From Canna indica (Eukaryota; Streptophyta; Magnoliopsida; Zingiberales; Cannaceae): 64,000 nucleotides of DNA. Shown piece after piece: positions 24,772 to 36,169 of the stretch (position 1 is its first letter; every line of letters begins with the position of its first letter). Under the pieces are notes generated by a model. That model was not told where the DNA came from, did not search any database, and saw only the letters and a list, made by a program, of their open reading frames with translations. Position numbers and translations under genes: made by a program. The DNA lies in contig CP136890.1 in NCBI GenBank assembly GCA_034359265.1, positions 78,393,501 to 78,457,500 on the forward strand. Direction: 5' to 3'.

Positions 24772-25189
24772 TAAAAACCTTATTAATCGACGGCTCGGCA
24801 GCCGTCGGTAAACTGTAGATCTATATTTACTATATCATCGACGGTCGAAGTGGCCCTCTCTGAGCCGTCGATGATTTATTTTTATTTTCGCGCCAAGTGC
24901 ACACCATCATTTTATCACCGACAGACTCTCCTAGCCATTGCTAATTACTAAATAATATCACCGATGACTACAATAGCCCTATTTAAGCCGTGGTTGATAA
25001 GGGTTTTTATTTTGCGCGTCGTGCGCGTCATCAGATATGAGCGACGGTATGAGGCAACCATATGAGAGCCGTGGCTGATGGTGTCATATCAGCCACGACT
25101 TGTGTGACCGTCAGAGAACCATGGATTCTTTTGACGGTCGAGGCAGCCGTCAGTGAGCCTTGTGGTTGATAGCCAATATTCTAGTAGTG
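24772..25189. repeat. Right subterminal repeats of CACTA A
   Basis: Multiple direct and inverted copies of CGACGGCTC/GAGCCGTCG and TGACGGTC-type motifs fill the last 400 bp. They are the presumed TnpA-binding sites of the element's promoter end. Confidence 0.75.
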
Positions 25190-26343
25190 CGGAACACACA
25201 GGTGTTGTACCATCCCGTACGCCATGGGTGTGGCATGTACATAAGTAAATAACACCAAAGGAGATAGTGATGTGGACGATGATAATTTTTTAATGTAAAA
25301 TATATTTTTATCCACGTCGACAAGCCATGTCATCAATTTAACTAAATATATTTAGCTACCAACAAGTACTTGATGAGAGAATTGAATTGAGACAAATGTT
25401 AAAGTACATAATGCAATTTGAATAAATAAAAAAATTGGATAGATTTGCAAAAATATGCGAAATATATTTAAGTAATTATCCTTCATATATATAATTATAG
25501 CGTAGATTTTACTTTTATACCATGTTTTCAAGTTGGAGTTATAAGGCTTTGAACCGTCACTAGTTCTTCAGTCTAGTCAGCTCAACTAATTCTTGTTTTA
25601 ATTTTTGTGAAAATGAATTCCTATTTTGATTCTTACTCAAGTCAACCGATTTGTATCCCATTCAATTGATTCTTGAAGTTTAAATAATCTAGAAGTTTTA
25701 TATTAGTGATTAAAATTCATATATTTTATTAATATTTTAATGTTGCTCGTAATGTTTCATGGGAGCCTTGATTCAATTTCTCACCGATGGTGACCCGAAT
25801 CACACGGGACATTAAAAATCAAACATGAGGTTGACCAGTATGTATGCTGGGCACCGTTAATTGACTATTGAGTTGACCTTGATCTGTTCTCTTGACCTGG
25901 ATCGAAAAAACTTAAAATAATGCATGCATCAACTGCTGACTTCTTCACTTGCAAGTCGTATTAAATTTCTATATATAAAAGCAAGTCGATCAAGTCTTTT
26001 ATGCTAAAATTAGATACCATCTTCCCTAACTACTTTTAATTAATTAAGTTAATTATTTAATTAATTAGGAGGAATATTATATTAGTTAATTCCAGTGGTC
26101 AACACGGTATGCTTGACGAGTCCTTCTCCGTGTTGTCAGAGCAAAGAATTGAGACTTGGCTGCCTGCATGCAGTGTTTGATTTAGTCTTCTTGTTGCAAT
26201 ACTTTAACTAGGTTTTGTTGGAGTTAACTAAGGTAGCAAAGCTAATGGTTGCCAATTGAGGACAGCGTGATAATATATTATATGTTATTTAAAGAGTTAG
26301 AATTTAAACCCTAATATAGTTATTTATTATAATTTTTTATTTT

Positions 26344-26410
<67 letters not shown>

Positions 26411-27152
26411 TTTCTCAAGTCTCAACTATTGTTTTTGCAATTTATTTTTCTTTACAATAATCAAATTGTGGATGACAATTAGTGGAGGGTTTTAATTTAT
26501 TTATTGATGCTAACACGCGTGATAATATTAATGATGATATATTAGATAGATAATTTTTTAAATTTTATTAAAAACTCGTGATGATATGATATTTTTTATT
26601 TTTATATTCATTAACGTGATAATTAGCATCTAAATGGAAAATTAAACACTTTATTGACGGTGTGATATAGTTAAAATTATAAATCGCAAAAGATGAAGTA
26701 TATTATTAAAAAAAATTAAAAATTAAAATAAATTAGGAAAACTCATCAATTGTGAGAATATATTTAGTAATTAACTCTTAATAATATCTAACCGGTACCG
26801 GGTTGTACCGGGCGATACGCTCCCGGTATCCGATACCACCTTATGGATTTAATTTATCATGTATTAGGTGATACGCACCCGGTACCCGGCAGGTATCATC
26901 TAAGGCTTGATTCAATTTCTCACTAATGGTGACCCAAATTTTTGGCAAATAGACTTAAGGTATTCCTCCATTAATTAATATCCCATTAACAATTGATCTT
27001 CATTAAAGGTCGTAGTATACATGACAATATTTTTACTACTCAAGAGCCGGCTCATTCCATGTATAAATTAAAAAAAAAAAAAAAAACCTTAATTATGTCC
27101 TCGTTAAATTAGAAACCGCCAAAGTATTTCATATGATATATTGAGATGCTAT
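25190..27152. other. AT-rich intergenic, no gene seen
   Basis: It contains the (TAA)n tract listed separately. A 36-bp near-identical direct repeat lies at 25765-25800 and 26904-26939 (GCTTGATTCAATTTCTCAC...GGTGACCC). A CCGGTACCGGGTTGTACCGGG-like cluster lies near 26790-26895. No open frame of note and no RNA gene. Confidence 0.5.
26346..26409. repeat. (TAA)n microsatellite
   Basis: About 21 uninterrupted TAA units, long enough to be polymorphic. Confidence 0.95.
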
Positions 27153-27611
27153 CAGGTATGGCAACGGTTTGGCTAACCGTATTTTTCGTGGTTAACCAAA
27201 ATCAAAACTGATTAAAAATCCGCTAATCGAAACCGAAACCGAAATCAAAATCGTTTAGTTTCAAAAACTAGTATCTGAAATTGAAATTGACCCGATTTCA
27301 ATTATCCGTCGGATAACCGAAATTGGTTAGTGGGTTCGAATAGAACCGGTTATCCGTTTGCTAACCGGTTAACTGGTTAGCAAATCGGTAATCAGTTAGT
27401 AAAATAAAATTTGAAATATATAAAAATTATCAAAAAACTAATATTACCAAAACATATAACCGGTTTCGGTTATCAGTTATTCGCAACCTGATAGCCGAAA
27501 CAGAAACTGAACCCGATTTTTTTATTAACCAAAAACTAAAACTGAACCATAAATTTACTATCTGAAATTAAATTTTGCTATTTGATTAACTGGTTTCAAT
27601 TATCATATCTA
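27153..27611. mobile_element. Small non-autonomous hAT-like element (459 bp)
   Basis: It is flanked by a perfect 8-bp duplication, GATGCTAT (27145-27152 and 27612-27619). The ends CAGGTATGGCAACGG and ...TTATCATATCTA form a loose inverted repeat. The inside is full of AACCGGTTA/TAACCGAAA motifs, typical of subterminal repeats. It has no coding sequence. Confidence 0.75.
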
Positions 27612-27650
27612 GATGCTATTTTATAGTTCTTGACCTCTGCAATTTTCCTC

Positions 27651-27798
27651 GAAAATTAATTGGTTGGACAAAACCTTGCATCACTTATATGTCCTCTTTT
27701 GCATGTATGAAAATTAATTGGTTGGACAAAACCTTGCATCACTTATACGTCCTCTTTTGAAAATTAATTGGTTGGACAAAACCTTGCATCACTCATAT
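27651..27798. repeat. Three-copy tandem repeat, 50-58 bp unit
   Basis: Units start GAAAATTAATTGGTTGGACA at 27651, 27709 and 27759. The first unit carries an extra GCATGTAT at its end. The array lies directly at the 5' truncation point of the LINE 2 fragment. Confidence 0.9.
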
Positions 27799-28058
27799 AA
27801 ATCTTCAAGGAAACCAACTTTCTCCCCTTTTTTTTTTTTTTATATATCCTCGATCGTGGCACAAACATTGACAAATTTAATTAGTTATGGTACCCAAGAA
27901 AAATTAGTTTCACCGTTCAAAACTGAAAAAGTTCTTGAGGTTTCACATTAAATGTTTTTAGATAATGTTTTATTAGCATTTCAAGCCAATAGGACCTTAA
28001 AGATATTTTTCACAATTACCATTTTTTGACTGATCAACAAGTCAATCCGAAAAATATT
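27795..28058 (+). pseudogene. LINE 2 remnant, segment 1: reverse transcriptase core
   Basis: 5'-truncated L1-type LINE, read rightward. It starts in the RQGDPLSP motif (CAAGGAAACCAACTTTCTCCC), runs through VAQTLTNLI and reaches the FADD-type active site, here degraded (MFLDNVLLAF). It stops at the TGAAATCTTCTTTT target site of LINE 1, and the same gene resumes at 34340. An expanded poly-T run near 27828 shifts the frame. LINE 1, in the opposite direction, has the homologous block at about 30500-30640. Confidence 0.75.
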
Positions 28059-28272
28059 TGAAATCTTCTTTTCTTTTCTTTTTTACCAAAAGAAAACTAA
28101 AGTTCAATTATACGAAGCCAGGAAAATCCTAAGAAAAAATTACATCGAGCTCTGGAGGTCTGATAGAAGTCTAAACATTGGACTCCTTCAAACTCTGAGC
28201 TTTATTAGTAGCCTAATGAGCTGCTTTATTACATTCACGAGGACAAAAAAGAAAATTACATAAGTGAAATTT

Positions 28273-31200
28273 CTAAGCTATCAACAAGACATGTTTCACT
28301 GTAGCCTTAAGTCTCGGGAGAGTAGGAGAGGAGCCCAGAACACTTTGAAGCACAGTCATCGAGTCAGTTTCAATAGTGATGTGAGAAACTTGTTGCTGCC
28401 AAGTAAGTTGTACAGAAAACAGAATAGCCAAAGCCTCAGCATGTGCAGAAGAAGCAATATTTTCAAAGTGTTTATTAGCTGCAAAAATACAAGAACCTGA
28501 ATTAGTTCTAGCAACCAAACCAATACCAGCACTAGAATTAATCCCCAGCCAAAGCCTCAGGGGAATGTTGTCTAACAGAATGTACTTTCTCATTCCTAGC
28601 ATGCCAAGTAAATCATAAGGTAACATCAACCAACACCCTGGCAGGAAAGTATCTGTTCTTTTATATGACAACCTAAGCCAACCTCCCTCAACCCAATTTT
28701 GTCTAGATAAAAGATTAAGACTAATTTTGGTTTGAAGAAGAGACCAAAGAGCAGAAGAAAATGAGCAAGTAAAAAATACATGTTCAATTGTCTCTTCAGC
28801 AATTAGGTTTAAACAAAGTGGACAAGTAAAGGAAGTACTTATGCCAATATATCTCAAATAACTTCTAGTAGGTAATCTACCATGTAATAATTTTCAAAGG
28901 AAACCAAGTATTTTGGAAGGAAGCTTAAGTTGCCATAAATTGCACCAAGGGATGTTGGAATCATTATCCTCATAGTCATTACTTCAAGCAATAAGTAAGC
29001 AGAACTCATGGTAACAGATTCATTAGCCTCTATATCTCAAATCAGGTGTCATCATCAGGAATAAAAGACAGTTAGATATTCTTAATGGATTCACACATAG
29101 ACTTATTGAATAAAAGCAAATTAACCACAATCATCATTCCAAATATTATCAACCAGAGGGGTGTAAGCGAGCCAAGCCGCTCGCGAGCTACTCGAGATCG
29201 ATTCGGTAAAAACTCGAACTCGACTCGAACTTATCGAGCTCGAGCCGAGCCAAGCATGCGAGCGAGCCGAGTTTGAGCTAACCTATACTCGGCTCGAGTG
29301 GCTTGCGATCCTAATCGAGCCTAATCGAGCCTTCTATATATATTGTATACCGGGTTTGATTTTTAAATTTTATGAACTCGTTACCCTCTAAAAAGAACCC
29401 AAGCTTAGTCGAGCTCGAGCTCAATCGAGCTCGCGAACGAGCTCGACTCGTGCGGCTTGATTTTTTTCCCTAGCCGAGCCGAGCCGAGCTCGAGTGGCTT
29501 GAATGTAGCTCGAGCCAAGCTTGAGCTGATAGACCAAAGCTCGAGCTCGTTATTTTCCAAAGGAGCCGAGCTCGAGCCAAGCTTGAGCTGATAGACCAAA
29601 GCTCGAGCTCGTTATTTTCCAAAGGAGCCGAGCTCGAGCCAAGCCAAGCTCGGCTCGGCTCGGCTCGATTACACCCCTAATCAACCATAAGTTGATTAAC
29701 AATAAAAGAAGATAAATCCATATCAACGTTAACCAAAGTAGGCTTTCAAATAAGAGGGCATATCCACACATCAATAATCTAATAGAATTTTTGTTGAGTT
29801 TCCATAGTTAATAAGCCTTTTGAAACCAAAAGAAAGTGATTTAAAAGTCGAGAAGAAAAGTTTTCAAGCTTCAGAGCATTTTTTAGGGACTAATAGAAGA
29901 TTGATTCAGAATAAAATATTTACACTTAACAAGTCTCACCCATAAAGAATTATCACCATTAATATAAGCAAACATCCTCCTAAACTGTAAAGACTTAAGT
30001 TTATAGTGCAAATCATGAACACCTAACCCACCCATAGACTTGGGCATGGTAATAGTGTGCCAACTGATAAGATGAAGACCTTTAACAAAATTTTTAGAAG
30101 ACCAAATGAAGTGCCTAAACATAGAGTTAATATTTTCAATCATAGACTAAGTGATCCAAGAAACAGAGAGTGTGTGTAAAGGGATTGAATTAAGAACAAA
30201 ATTAACAAGCACAACTCTGTCAGCTTGTGAAATAAAATTATTTTGCCAATTCCCTAGCCTTTTCTGAATATTATCAACAACAAAGTTATAAGCACTGGCT
30301 GAAGCTCTTCTTAGGGAAATTATAGAACCCAGATACTTAAAAGGGTAAGTACCACCTCTCATACCTAAAATATTACAGATCCTATGCTTAACATGAGGAG
30401 GAGTGAACTTAGGAAATTTTTTTCCAGATTTATTGTAATTAACAGCTTGACCAGTTAAATCATGGTATTGAGAAAAAATAGATTTAATACAATTAAAGCT
30501 TTTTTGAGTAGCCCTAAAGATCAGCAACACATCATCAGCTTACATAATGTGAGAAAGATGAAAATAATTTCTAATTCTGAAGGGTAAATTTTTTTTCCTA
30601 TCAACAACATCATTCAGAAGATTTGTAAGTGTCTGAACAACTAAAATATACAAATAGGGGGAAAGTGGATCCCCCTGCCTGACCCCTCTATGTGAAATAA
30701 AAAAAAGGGAGGTACAATCATTCACGAGACAAGAAAAAGTTGAAGAAGAATAGCAGGCTTTTATCCAATTCATAAATTGAATAGGGAAATTTAAACAATG
30801 TAAAACATGAGAAATTGTATCCCAGGACTTGTCAAAAGCCTTATCCAGGTCTAATTTAACTAAAATATAAGGCTTTTGACTTTTAGAAGAGTAAATTCTA
30901 TGAGTAAGTTCTTGAACAAGCATGATATTATCTTGAATGTTTCTACCTTTAAGGAAGGCAGTTTGTTCTGGTGAGATGATTTCAGGAAGAGTAGGTTTCA
31001 ATCTATTGGCTAAAATCCTATAAGCCAAGTTACATAAAGAGATATGTCTAAAATATTTGACTGTCTTAGGAGATTTAATCTTGGGAATAAAAGTGATAAT
31101 TGTTTGCTTCCAATCATAGGGGATAACAGAAGTAGTATGAAAATTACTTAAACATTCCAAAAAATAAAGAGAAATAAACTTCCAGTAAGACTTAAAGAAT

Positions 31201-32240
31201 TCTGCTGTAAAACCATCAAAACAAAGAGATTTTCCATTAGGGATATGCTTTACTATATTCCATACTTCATCATAAGAAAAATGCAACACAAGATTATTAT
31301 GAAAGAAACTTGGTAAAGTATTAAAAGTAGGCCATTCATGAATATGAGAAACAACCGTTAAAGATGAAGCCCATAAGGAAGCATAATGAGAAGAAAAAAC
31401 ATTTAGAATATCAGCATCCTCAGTAAACAAATTTTCAGAATTATCAACAATAGAAGAAATATGATTAGTCATCCTTCTAGAGGTAACAATTCTATGAAAG
31501 TAAGCTGTGTTTCTATCTCCCTCTTCAAGCCATTTAACATTTGCTTTGACCCACCACTTAAGAGTGACTTGCCTTTGAATGACAATAGCTTGATTATAGA
31601 GAGATCTAAGGATAGATTCCTGAGCAGAGGAAAGGGAGGAAGTAGAATCAAGATGCTCCAAGTAGGCAATGTCATATTGAATAAAAGTTAAGTTATTCTC
31701 CAGAATGTCTAAAACATGCTTATTCCATTATGATAAGGAGAATCTAGTTTGCTTAATATTAAGAGAAAACTTGGTAAAAGAGCTAAGAGAAGCATCTAAA
31801 AAATTCCTAAACCAAGTATCATCTACAATTTGATGAGATTCAGGGTACTCATGCCATAAATTTTGGAACTTCCAACCCTTAGTTCTAGACTTAGAAGGAA
31901 GAATGTCTAAATTTAGTAGAAGAGGGCAGTGATCTGACCCAACTCTACTTAAATGAGAGATAGAGACTTTGCAAAAAAAATGGAACCAAGCTGGGATAGC
32001 AAAAGCTCGATCTAATCTAATTAAAATTCTATTGGAAGATTTCCTATTATTACACCAGGTGTAACTAGAACCTTGAAAATGTAAATCAATTAAATCAGTG
32101 TTGTGAACAAACTCCCTAAACTCCCTAACAGATATATTAACAGTAGAGGGTAGACCACCAAACTTATCAACAGAGTCAAGAATTGCATTGAAATCACCTA
32201 TGATAATCCAAGGGTAACTAGAAAAATCCAAAGTTTGCAA
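28273..32240 (-). pseudogene. LINE 1 ORF2 (endonuclease, reverse transcriptase, RNase H)
   Basis: Apurinic-type endonuclease blocks at 32240-31728 (IIIGDFNA, TWCNN, RLDRAF, GSDHCPLLL). Reverse transcriptase at 31661-30147 (FIPK, RHISLCN, LKPTLPEIISPEQTAFLKGR, LDLDKAFD, GVRQGDPLSPYL, ADDVLL). The next blocks at 30143-29883 show GGLGVHDLH. The zf-RVT cysteines and histidine (CPLCLNL, ETIEHVFFTCSF) follow at 28857 and downstream. A plant-type RNase H with EALAILFSVQL and ETDSMTVLQ lies toward 28273. The first residue of the FADD catalytic box is a stop (TAA in HIM-stop-ADD near 30541), and other stops and frameshifts follow. The MITE also splits the gene between the RT and zf-RVT parts. Confidence 0.88.
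29156..29679. mobile_element. hAT-type MITE, 524 bp, inside LINE 1
   Basis: Ends GAGGGGTGTAAGCG and CGATTACACCCCTA are inverted repeats of the widespread plant AGGGGTGTAA type. An 8-bp duplication ATCAACCA flanks it (29148-29155 and 29680-29687). The interior consists largely of GAGCTCGAG/CGAGCC repeats, with a segment of about 60 bp tandemly duplicated between 29505 and 29630 (both copies contain GATAGACCAAAGC). No coding sequence. Confidence 0.9.
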
Positions 32241-32696
32241 AGAGTTCCATAAATCAGATCTTACACGGGGATGAGTGCTAGCATATATATATTTGAAAAC
32301 AAGAAATGTTCTATATTATCCATATTAATAACATTATGAATGATTTGAGCACTAGAAGAGAGCACATGCCATTTAATAAAATTTGGAATTCCAAGCTAGG
32401 ATTAAATCACCAGAAGCACCAACAGAGGAAACAGAGACACCCAACCAACCACGACCAAGTTTAGAAATAAATACCTAAGCGTCCTGAGAACTTAAGTGAG
32501 ATTCCTGGACCGAAATCAAAACAGGATTATGCAGCTTAATCAAAGAAGATAAACGATCCCTTATAGAGCTTTTAAGAGCTCCATGGACATTCTAACTAAT
32601 AACTTTCATAAAGAAACTAATTAGGGTTAGGGTGACTCCCTGTTAATGGGCTGAAGCCTTCATGAGTATGATTGAGGTTTGGAAGTAATTGAACCT

Positions 32697-34300
32697 CTAC
32701 ACGACGTCTCTTACTGACAGCAAGGCCATCAGTGATGAGTAGCGAAGTAGAGGAAGAAGTAATAGACCCCTTAGGGTTTTTTTAGCACGTAGACGATTTG
32801 ATTTAGGCACCATCGGATATTCAACCATTTGACCAAAGGATCGGAAAGGGGGAGCCAAAATTTCCATTGGAGTAGAAGAAGACACCTCCAAAGTAGTCGC
32901 CGCCGAAGAACGAGAAAAAAGGGGACGATTAGGGTTTACCTGAGCCCGAGACTTTAAGTTAGCAGTAGGCGGATCAGGCACAATCAGATTGAGGTCCAAA
33001 GAGGAAGTCGGATGCACCCTATCAAACTGATTCGATCCACCAACTGTCACAGGGTCTGGTGGAGGCTCAATAGTAACGGGTCCACTAGCAGTGCGGAAGA
33101 TCGAGGCATCCTCGCCTGGGTCCCTAGGGTTCGAAGGCCTGTCATCTTCCAAGTCAGAACCAGACCGCCGATTAACTGTCAGCAGGTCAGCGATGAGGCC
33201 AACGGCGATGGACCTGAACCCATGGACTGCAACCGGTTCCATCGATTTTTCCACCACCATAGCGGAATCGTTAATAGAAGAGGTAACCAGATGATTCTCA
33301 CTGAGAATCGAACGATCCAAAACAGCCAAAGGGGCTTCCTTACATGAAGCTTCAGAATGACCAACCTAACCGAAAGAAAAACAAATAACAAGTAAATTCT
33401 CATAAGAAAGCGGTTGAAACATAGAATCACCATCAAAAACAACCTAGATACCTTGCCGAATAGGGGAAGCCAAGTCTAAATCAATACAAACCCTAATATA
33501 TTTACCTCGTTCAAAAAAGAAAGACCGGTGATCGATACGAAGAACACGGCCAAGAGAAGAAGCAATCAAAGAAATATTGTTCGCATTCTAGAGCTCTAAA
33601 GGTAAACTGTGAATTCGAACCCAAACAAAGGTAGAAGTAATTTTTTCTTGCCAAGGGCGAAACAATAGTTTCCAAGGAATCAACCGTAAAAGATTACCCC
33701 TAAAAGACCAAGGTCCGACCGTCAAAACATCGGTGCAAGTGACAAAGAGTCAAATCGGAAAACAAAGAATCTGTCATCGAGATCAAGAACCGATTTTAAG
33801 CCACAGTTTCCCCAAGGACCTTCAGCCCATGATTGAACACCCATTACCGAAGGGGTTCGGCCAAAAAACTTCCCAATGAGGCTGGAGAACCAAGGTTCAC
33901 ACCAAGCCTCAAGCTGGGTTTTCTGGGTCGAAACCCTACCAATAGGGTTCGAGTGGAATTTCTGAAAGAAAGAAGGAGCTTTTGAGATTAGAGGAGTGTT
34001 CATACCACGAAGTATTTTGGACCAAAAAAGATTCATAGGGGCCAGATTTGAAATCTGGGCCGGAGGCGACAACGATGGAGTAGTTGACGAAAAGGGGTTT
34101 TCGGATCTCGATCGCGAGAAGGAGGGGCATGCCCTCTGAGAAGACACGACCGCCGAAGAAGAAGCACCAGCAACACCATTGTTTACAGAAGAGGAATATG
34201 GTGAGGAGTGGTGAGGGGGGTCAGAGGGAGCGGGAGGGGGAGGGGGACGATCTCCGAAGGGCGAGAGGTTCGCCTTAGGAGAGAGAGAGCGGCTCATCAC
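32697..34300 (-). pseudogene. LINE 1 ORF1 (gag-like, DUF4283 and zinc knuckle)
   Basis: Starts at an ATG at 34300 with a serine/proline-rich N-terminus. A DUF4283-like block follows between about 33720 and 33450 (SFRGNLLRLIPW, STFVWVRIHSLPLEL). A CCHC-type knuckle near 33390 (ICFSFG..VGHSEASC) has its second cysteine replaced by phenylalanine and a stop inside it. The C-terminal part (33329-32697) is low-complexity. Such ORF1 proteins bind the LINE RNA. At least three stops and a frame change break it. Confidence 0.72.
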
Positions 34301-34339
34301 AGTAGTTACGCTAGGGATGATGACCTGAAATCTTCTTTT

Positions 34340-34405
34340 TAAGGTTTGCTAATCCTAATATTATTAATAATATGTCATTGTCTATGTATGAAACTTGAGA
34401 GTTTT
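34340..34405 (+). pseudogene. LINE 2 remnant, segment 2
   Basis: Continuation of segment 1 after LINE 1: the FANPNIINNMS block of the reverse transcriptase thumb. It ends in the first copy of AAACTTGAGAGTTTT, the SINE target site. Confidence 0.7.
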
Positions 34406-34513
34406 TTTTAACAAAGATAAAAAATCACAATAGGTGATCATACTAGGGTTTGAACCCTAGATCTCTAGACAACATATAAGATATTGCCACCAACTGTGCT
34501 ACTCACAATTGAC
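34406..34513 (-). mobile_element. tRNA-derived SINE, about 108 bp
   Basis: On the minus strand it begins GTCAATTGTGAGTAGCACAG. It carries an A-box-like GTAGCACAGTTGG, a clear B box GGTTCAAACCC, and ends in an A-rich tail (T-run at 34403-34409 on the plus strand). A perfect 15-bp duplication AAACTTGAGAGTTTT flanks it (34391-34405 and 34514-34528). The promoter-like boxes come from the tRNA ancestor. A SINE of this size would be moved by a LINE's machinery. Confidence 0.85.
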
Positions 34514-34779
34514 AAACTTGAGAGTTTTCCTTTTAAATACTTAGGTTCCATCATTTCCCCAAGAAAAACCCCTGAGGACTTCAATTATTTACGTGACAAA
34601 ATAGCCTAGAAGCTTACTTCTTGTAAAACAAAGTACCAATCCCAAGCTGGTATAGTTGTACTAATAAACTCAATTTTGAATATTGTTGCTCATCACTCTT
34701 CAATCGTGAATTGACTTTCTGAAAAAAAAAACATGAATTTAATACATAAACAAATAAGGAATTTCTTTTGGCAAAAATA
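34514..34779 (+). pseudogene. LINE 2 remnant, segment 3
   Basis: Reads FPFKYLGSIISPRKTPEDFNYL, then QSQAGIVVLINSILN and QIRNFFW, the C-terminal RT region. LINE 1 has the parallel YPFKYLGSIISLRRAS block. It ends in the ATA duplicated by CACTA C. Confidence 0.8.
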
Positions 34780-35604
34780 CACTACTAGAAATTGAGTCTT
34801 CAACAACGACTATCGGCAATGGTCGCTCAAGCCGTTGCTATTTGCAACAGCGTTCTTACGGCCGCTCAAGCCATTGCAGATATGCTATATATGCAACGGC
34901 GTTCTAACGGACATGCGAGCCGTTACAGATATTAATTATCTTAGCAATGGCTTTCTAACGGACACGTTAGTCGTTGCTGATGATAAACTTATCAGCAACG
35001 GCGTTCTAACGGTTAAGTGAGCCGAGTTTATATAGGGCACACGATCGCGCCCGCCCACTTTTTCCTCTTCCTTTGCTGTCGCCGCCCACTACCACCGCCG
35101 CCGCCGCCGATTCCTGCTGCCGCCGCCCCGTCCTCGACCACCAATTTCGACCGTCGCCTCCCGTTCGATTCGAGGTATTCCTCTCCACCTCCGATCGCCT
35201 ATTCATTAGATCTGGCCAAAACCCTTAAAATAGGATTTCGACCGGCGGCCGATGGCCGATGGTTTATGCAATGTACGGACACAGTGTCCGAACACTGGAT
35301 GCCTACGCCGGAGTCCACCGAACTCCGGAGTCAGAAATGCCAAAATATTAATTTTTTATTTAATTATTTAATGGTTAATTAATTGTTTAGATTAATTATT
35401 TAATTAATTTTTTGATTTGATAGATTAGTTTTTAGGGTTTAGATTAATTGTTATGATTTAGATTAATTTTTAGATTAACGGTTAGAGTTTAGATTAATTT
35501 TTAGATTAATTTTGTTAGATTAATATTTAATAATGGTATGTTAATTATTTAAATTAGTTAAAATATTATAGATTAATATTAATTAATTAGTTAAAATATT
35601 AATT

Positions 35605-35735
35605 AGTCCAGAGTTGTCCTCAGTGGACTTGCGCCGGAATCGTCCACTTCGGACTCGCGCCAGAATTGTTCATTTCGGACTCCCGCCGGAATCGTCTAAT
35701 TTGGACTCGTGTAGAAATTATGCACTATGAACTCG
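35605..35735. repeat. 26-bp tandem repeats, CACTA C
   Basis: About four to five degenerate units with the core GGACTCGCGCCGGAATCGTCC, the reverse complement of the units in A, B and E, as expected from the element's orientation. Confidence 0.8.
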
Positions 35736-35924
35736 AACTGACTCAAAATATTTAGAAAATAAACATCCATCCGACGACTTGATACGTTTCACGTACGTAT
35801 CGACGAGTCGGATATAATTTAGCAAAACCTTAGATCGGTTCGAGGGTTCTATGTTCGTGTAAAAGAAGTAAATGATCTTTTATACGACGTACAACCCTTG
35901 AATTGTCCCTGATTGGATAATTTG

Positions 35925-36125
35925 GGAATATAGTTATTTGTATTGCACTTACATTTTTCTTTTAATCGTTAACTTATTCTAAATTTCGACAGCATCTCTC
36001 TTGTTCTCCGATACGCGCCCAGATGATATGCGTATTCGGAGAACTGTAGGGAGATGCTGCCGAAATTTAGAATGAAATTAGCGGTTAAAAGAAATACTTA
36101 GTGCAATATGAATAACATAAATCCC
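35925..36125. repeat. Long inverted repeat, CACTA C leader
   Basis: Arms with TTGCACTTACATTTTTC...TCTCCGATACGCGCC and GCGTATTCGGAGAACTG...AAGAAATACTTAGTGCAA pair around AGATGATAT. It ends about 45 bp before the transposase ATG at 36170. Confidence 0.85.
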
Positions 36126-36169
36126 GAATGGAATATGACCATCTCACCTAAAGGCATTAACCAAAGAAA

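Larger units (their letters stand above)
17930..25189 (-). mobile_element. CACTA element A (left end lost), with two nested insertions
   Basis: The right terminus is ATATTCTAGTAGTG ending at 25189 (CACTACTAGAATAT read inward). The left side starts at about 17930, where similarity to copy B begins abruptly (TAAATATCATCAAT). No left terminal repeat or left subterminal repeats are present, so that end was deleted together with the CYP94 3' half. In coding (leftward) order the element holds GACGGCTC subterminal repeats, a GC-rich leader, 26-bp repeats, a long inverted repeat, a TNP2 N-terminal fragment and a decayed TnpA gene. A Pack-MULE (21217-23112) and a hAT (23439-24763) sit inside the leader. 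Removing both leaves about 4.0 kb, similar to copies B and C. Confidence 0.8.
28073..34325 (-). mobile_element. LINE 1: near full-length L1-type retrotransposon
   Basis: About 6.25 kb with ORF1, endonuclease, reverse transcriptase, zf-RVT and RNase H regions in order leftward, ending in an A-rich tail (T-rich on the plus strand at 28073-28086). The flanking 14-bp duplication TGAAATCTTCTTTT (28059-28072 and 34326-34339) marks target-primed integration inside LINE 2. It is interrupted by a hAT MITE at 29156-29679. Several stops make it inactive. Confidence 0.92.

Noticed and set aside
34406..34513. Functional tRNA gene on the minus strand
   Set aside because: The B box is good, but there is no cloverleaf with acceptor and anticodon stems; the A-rich tail and TSD show a SINE.
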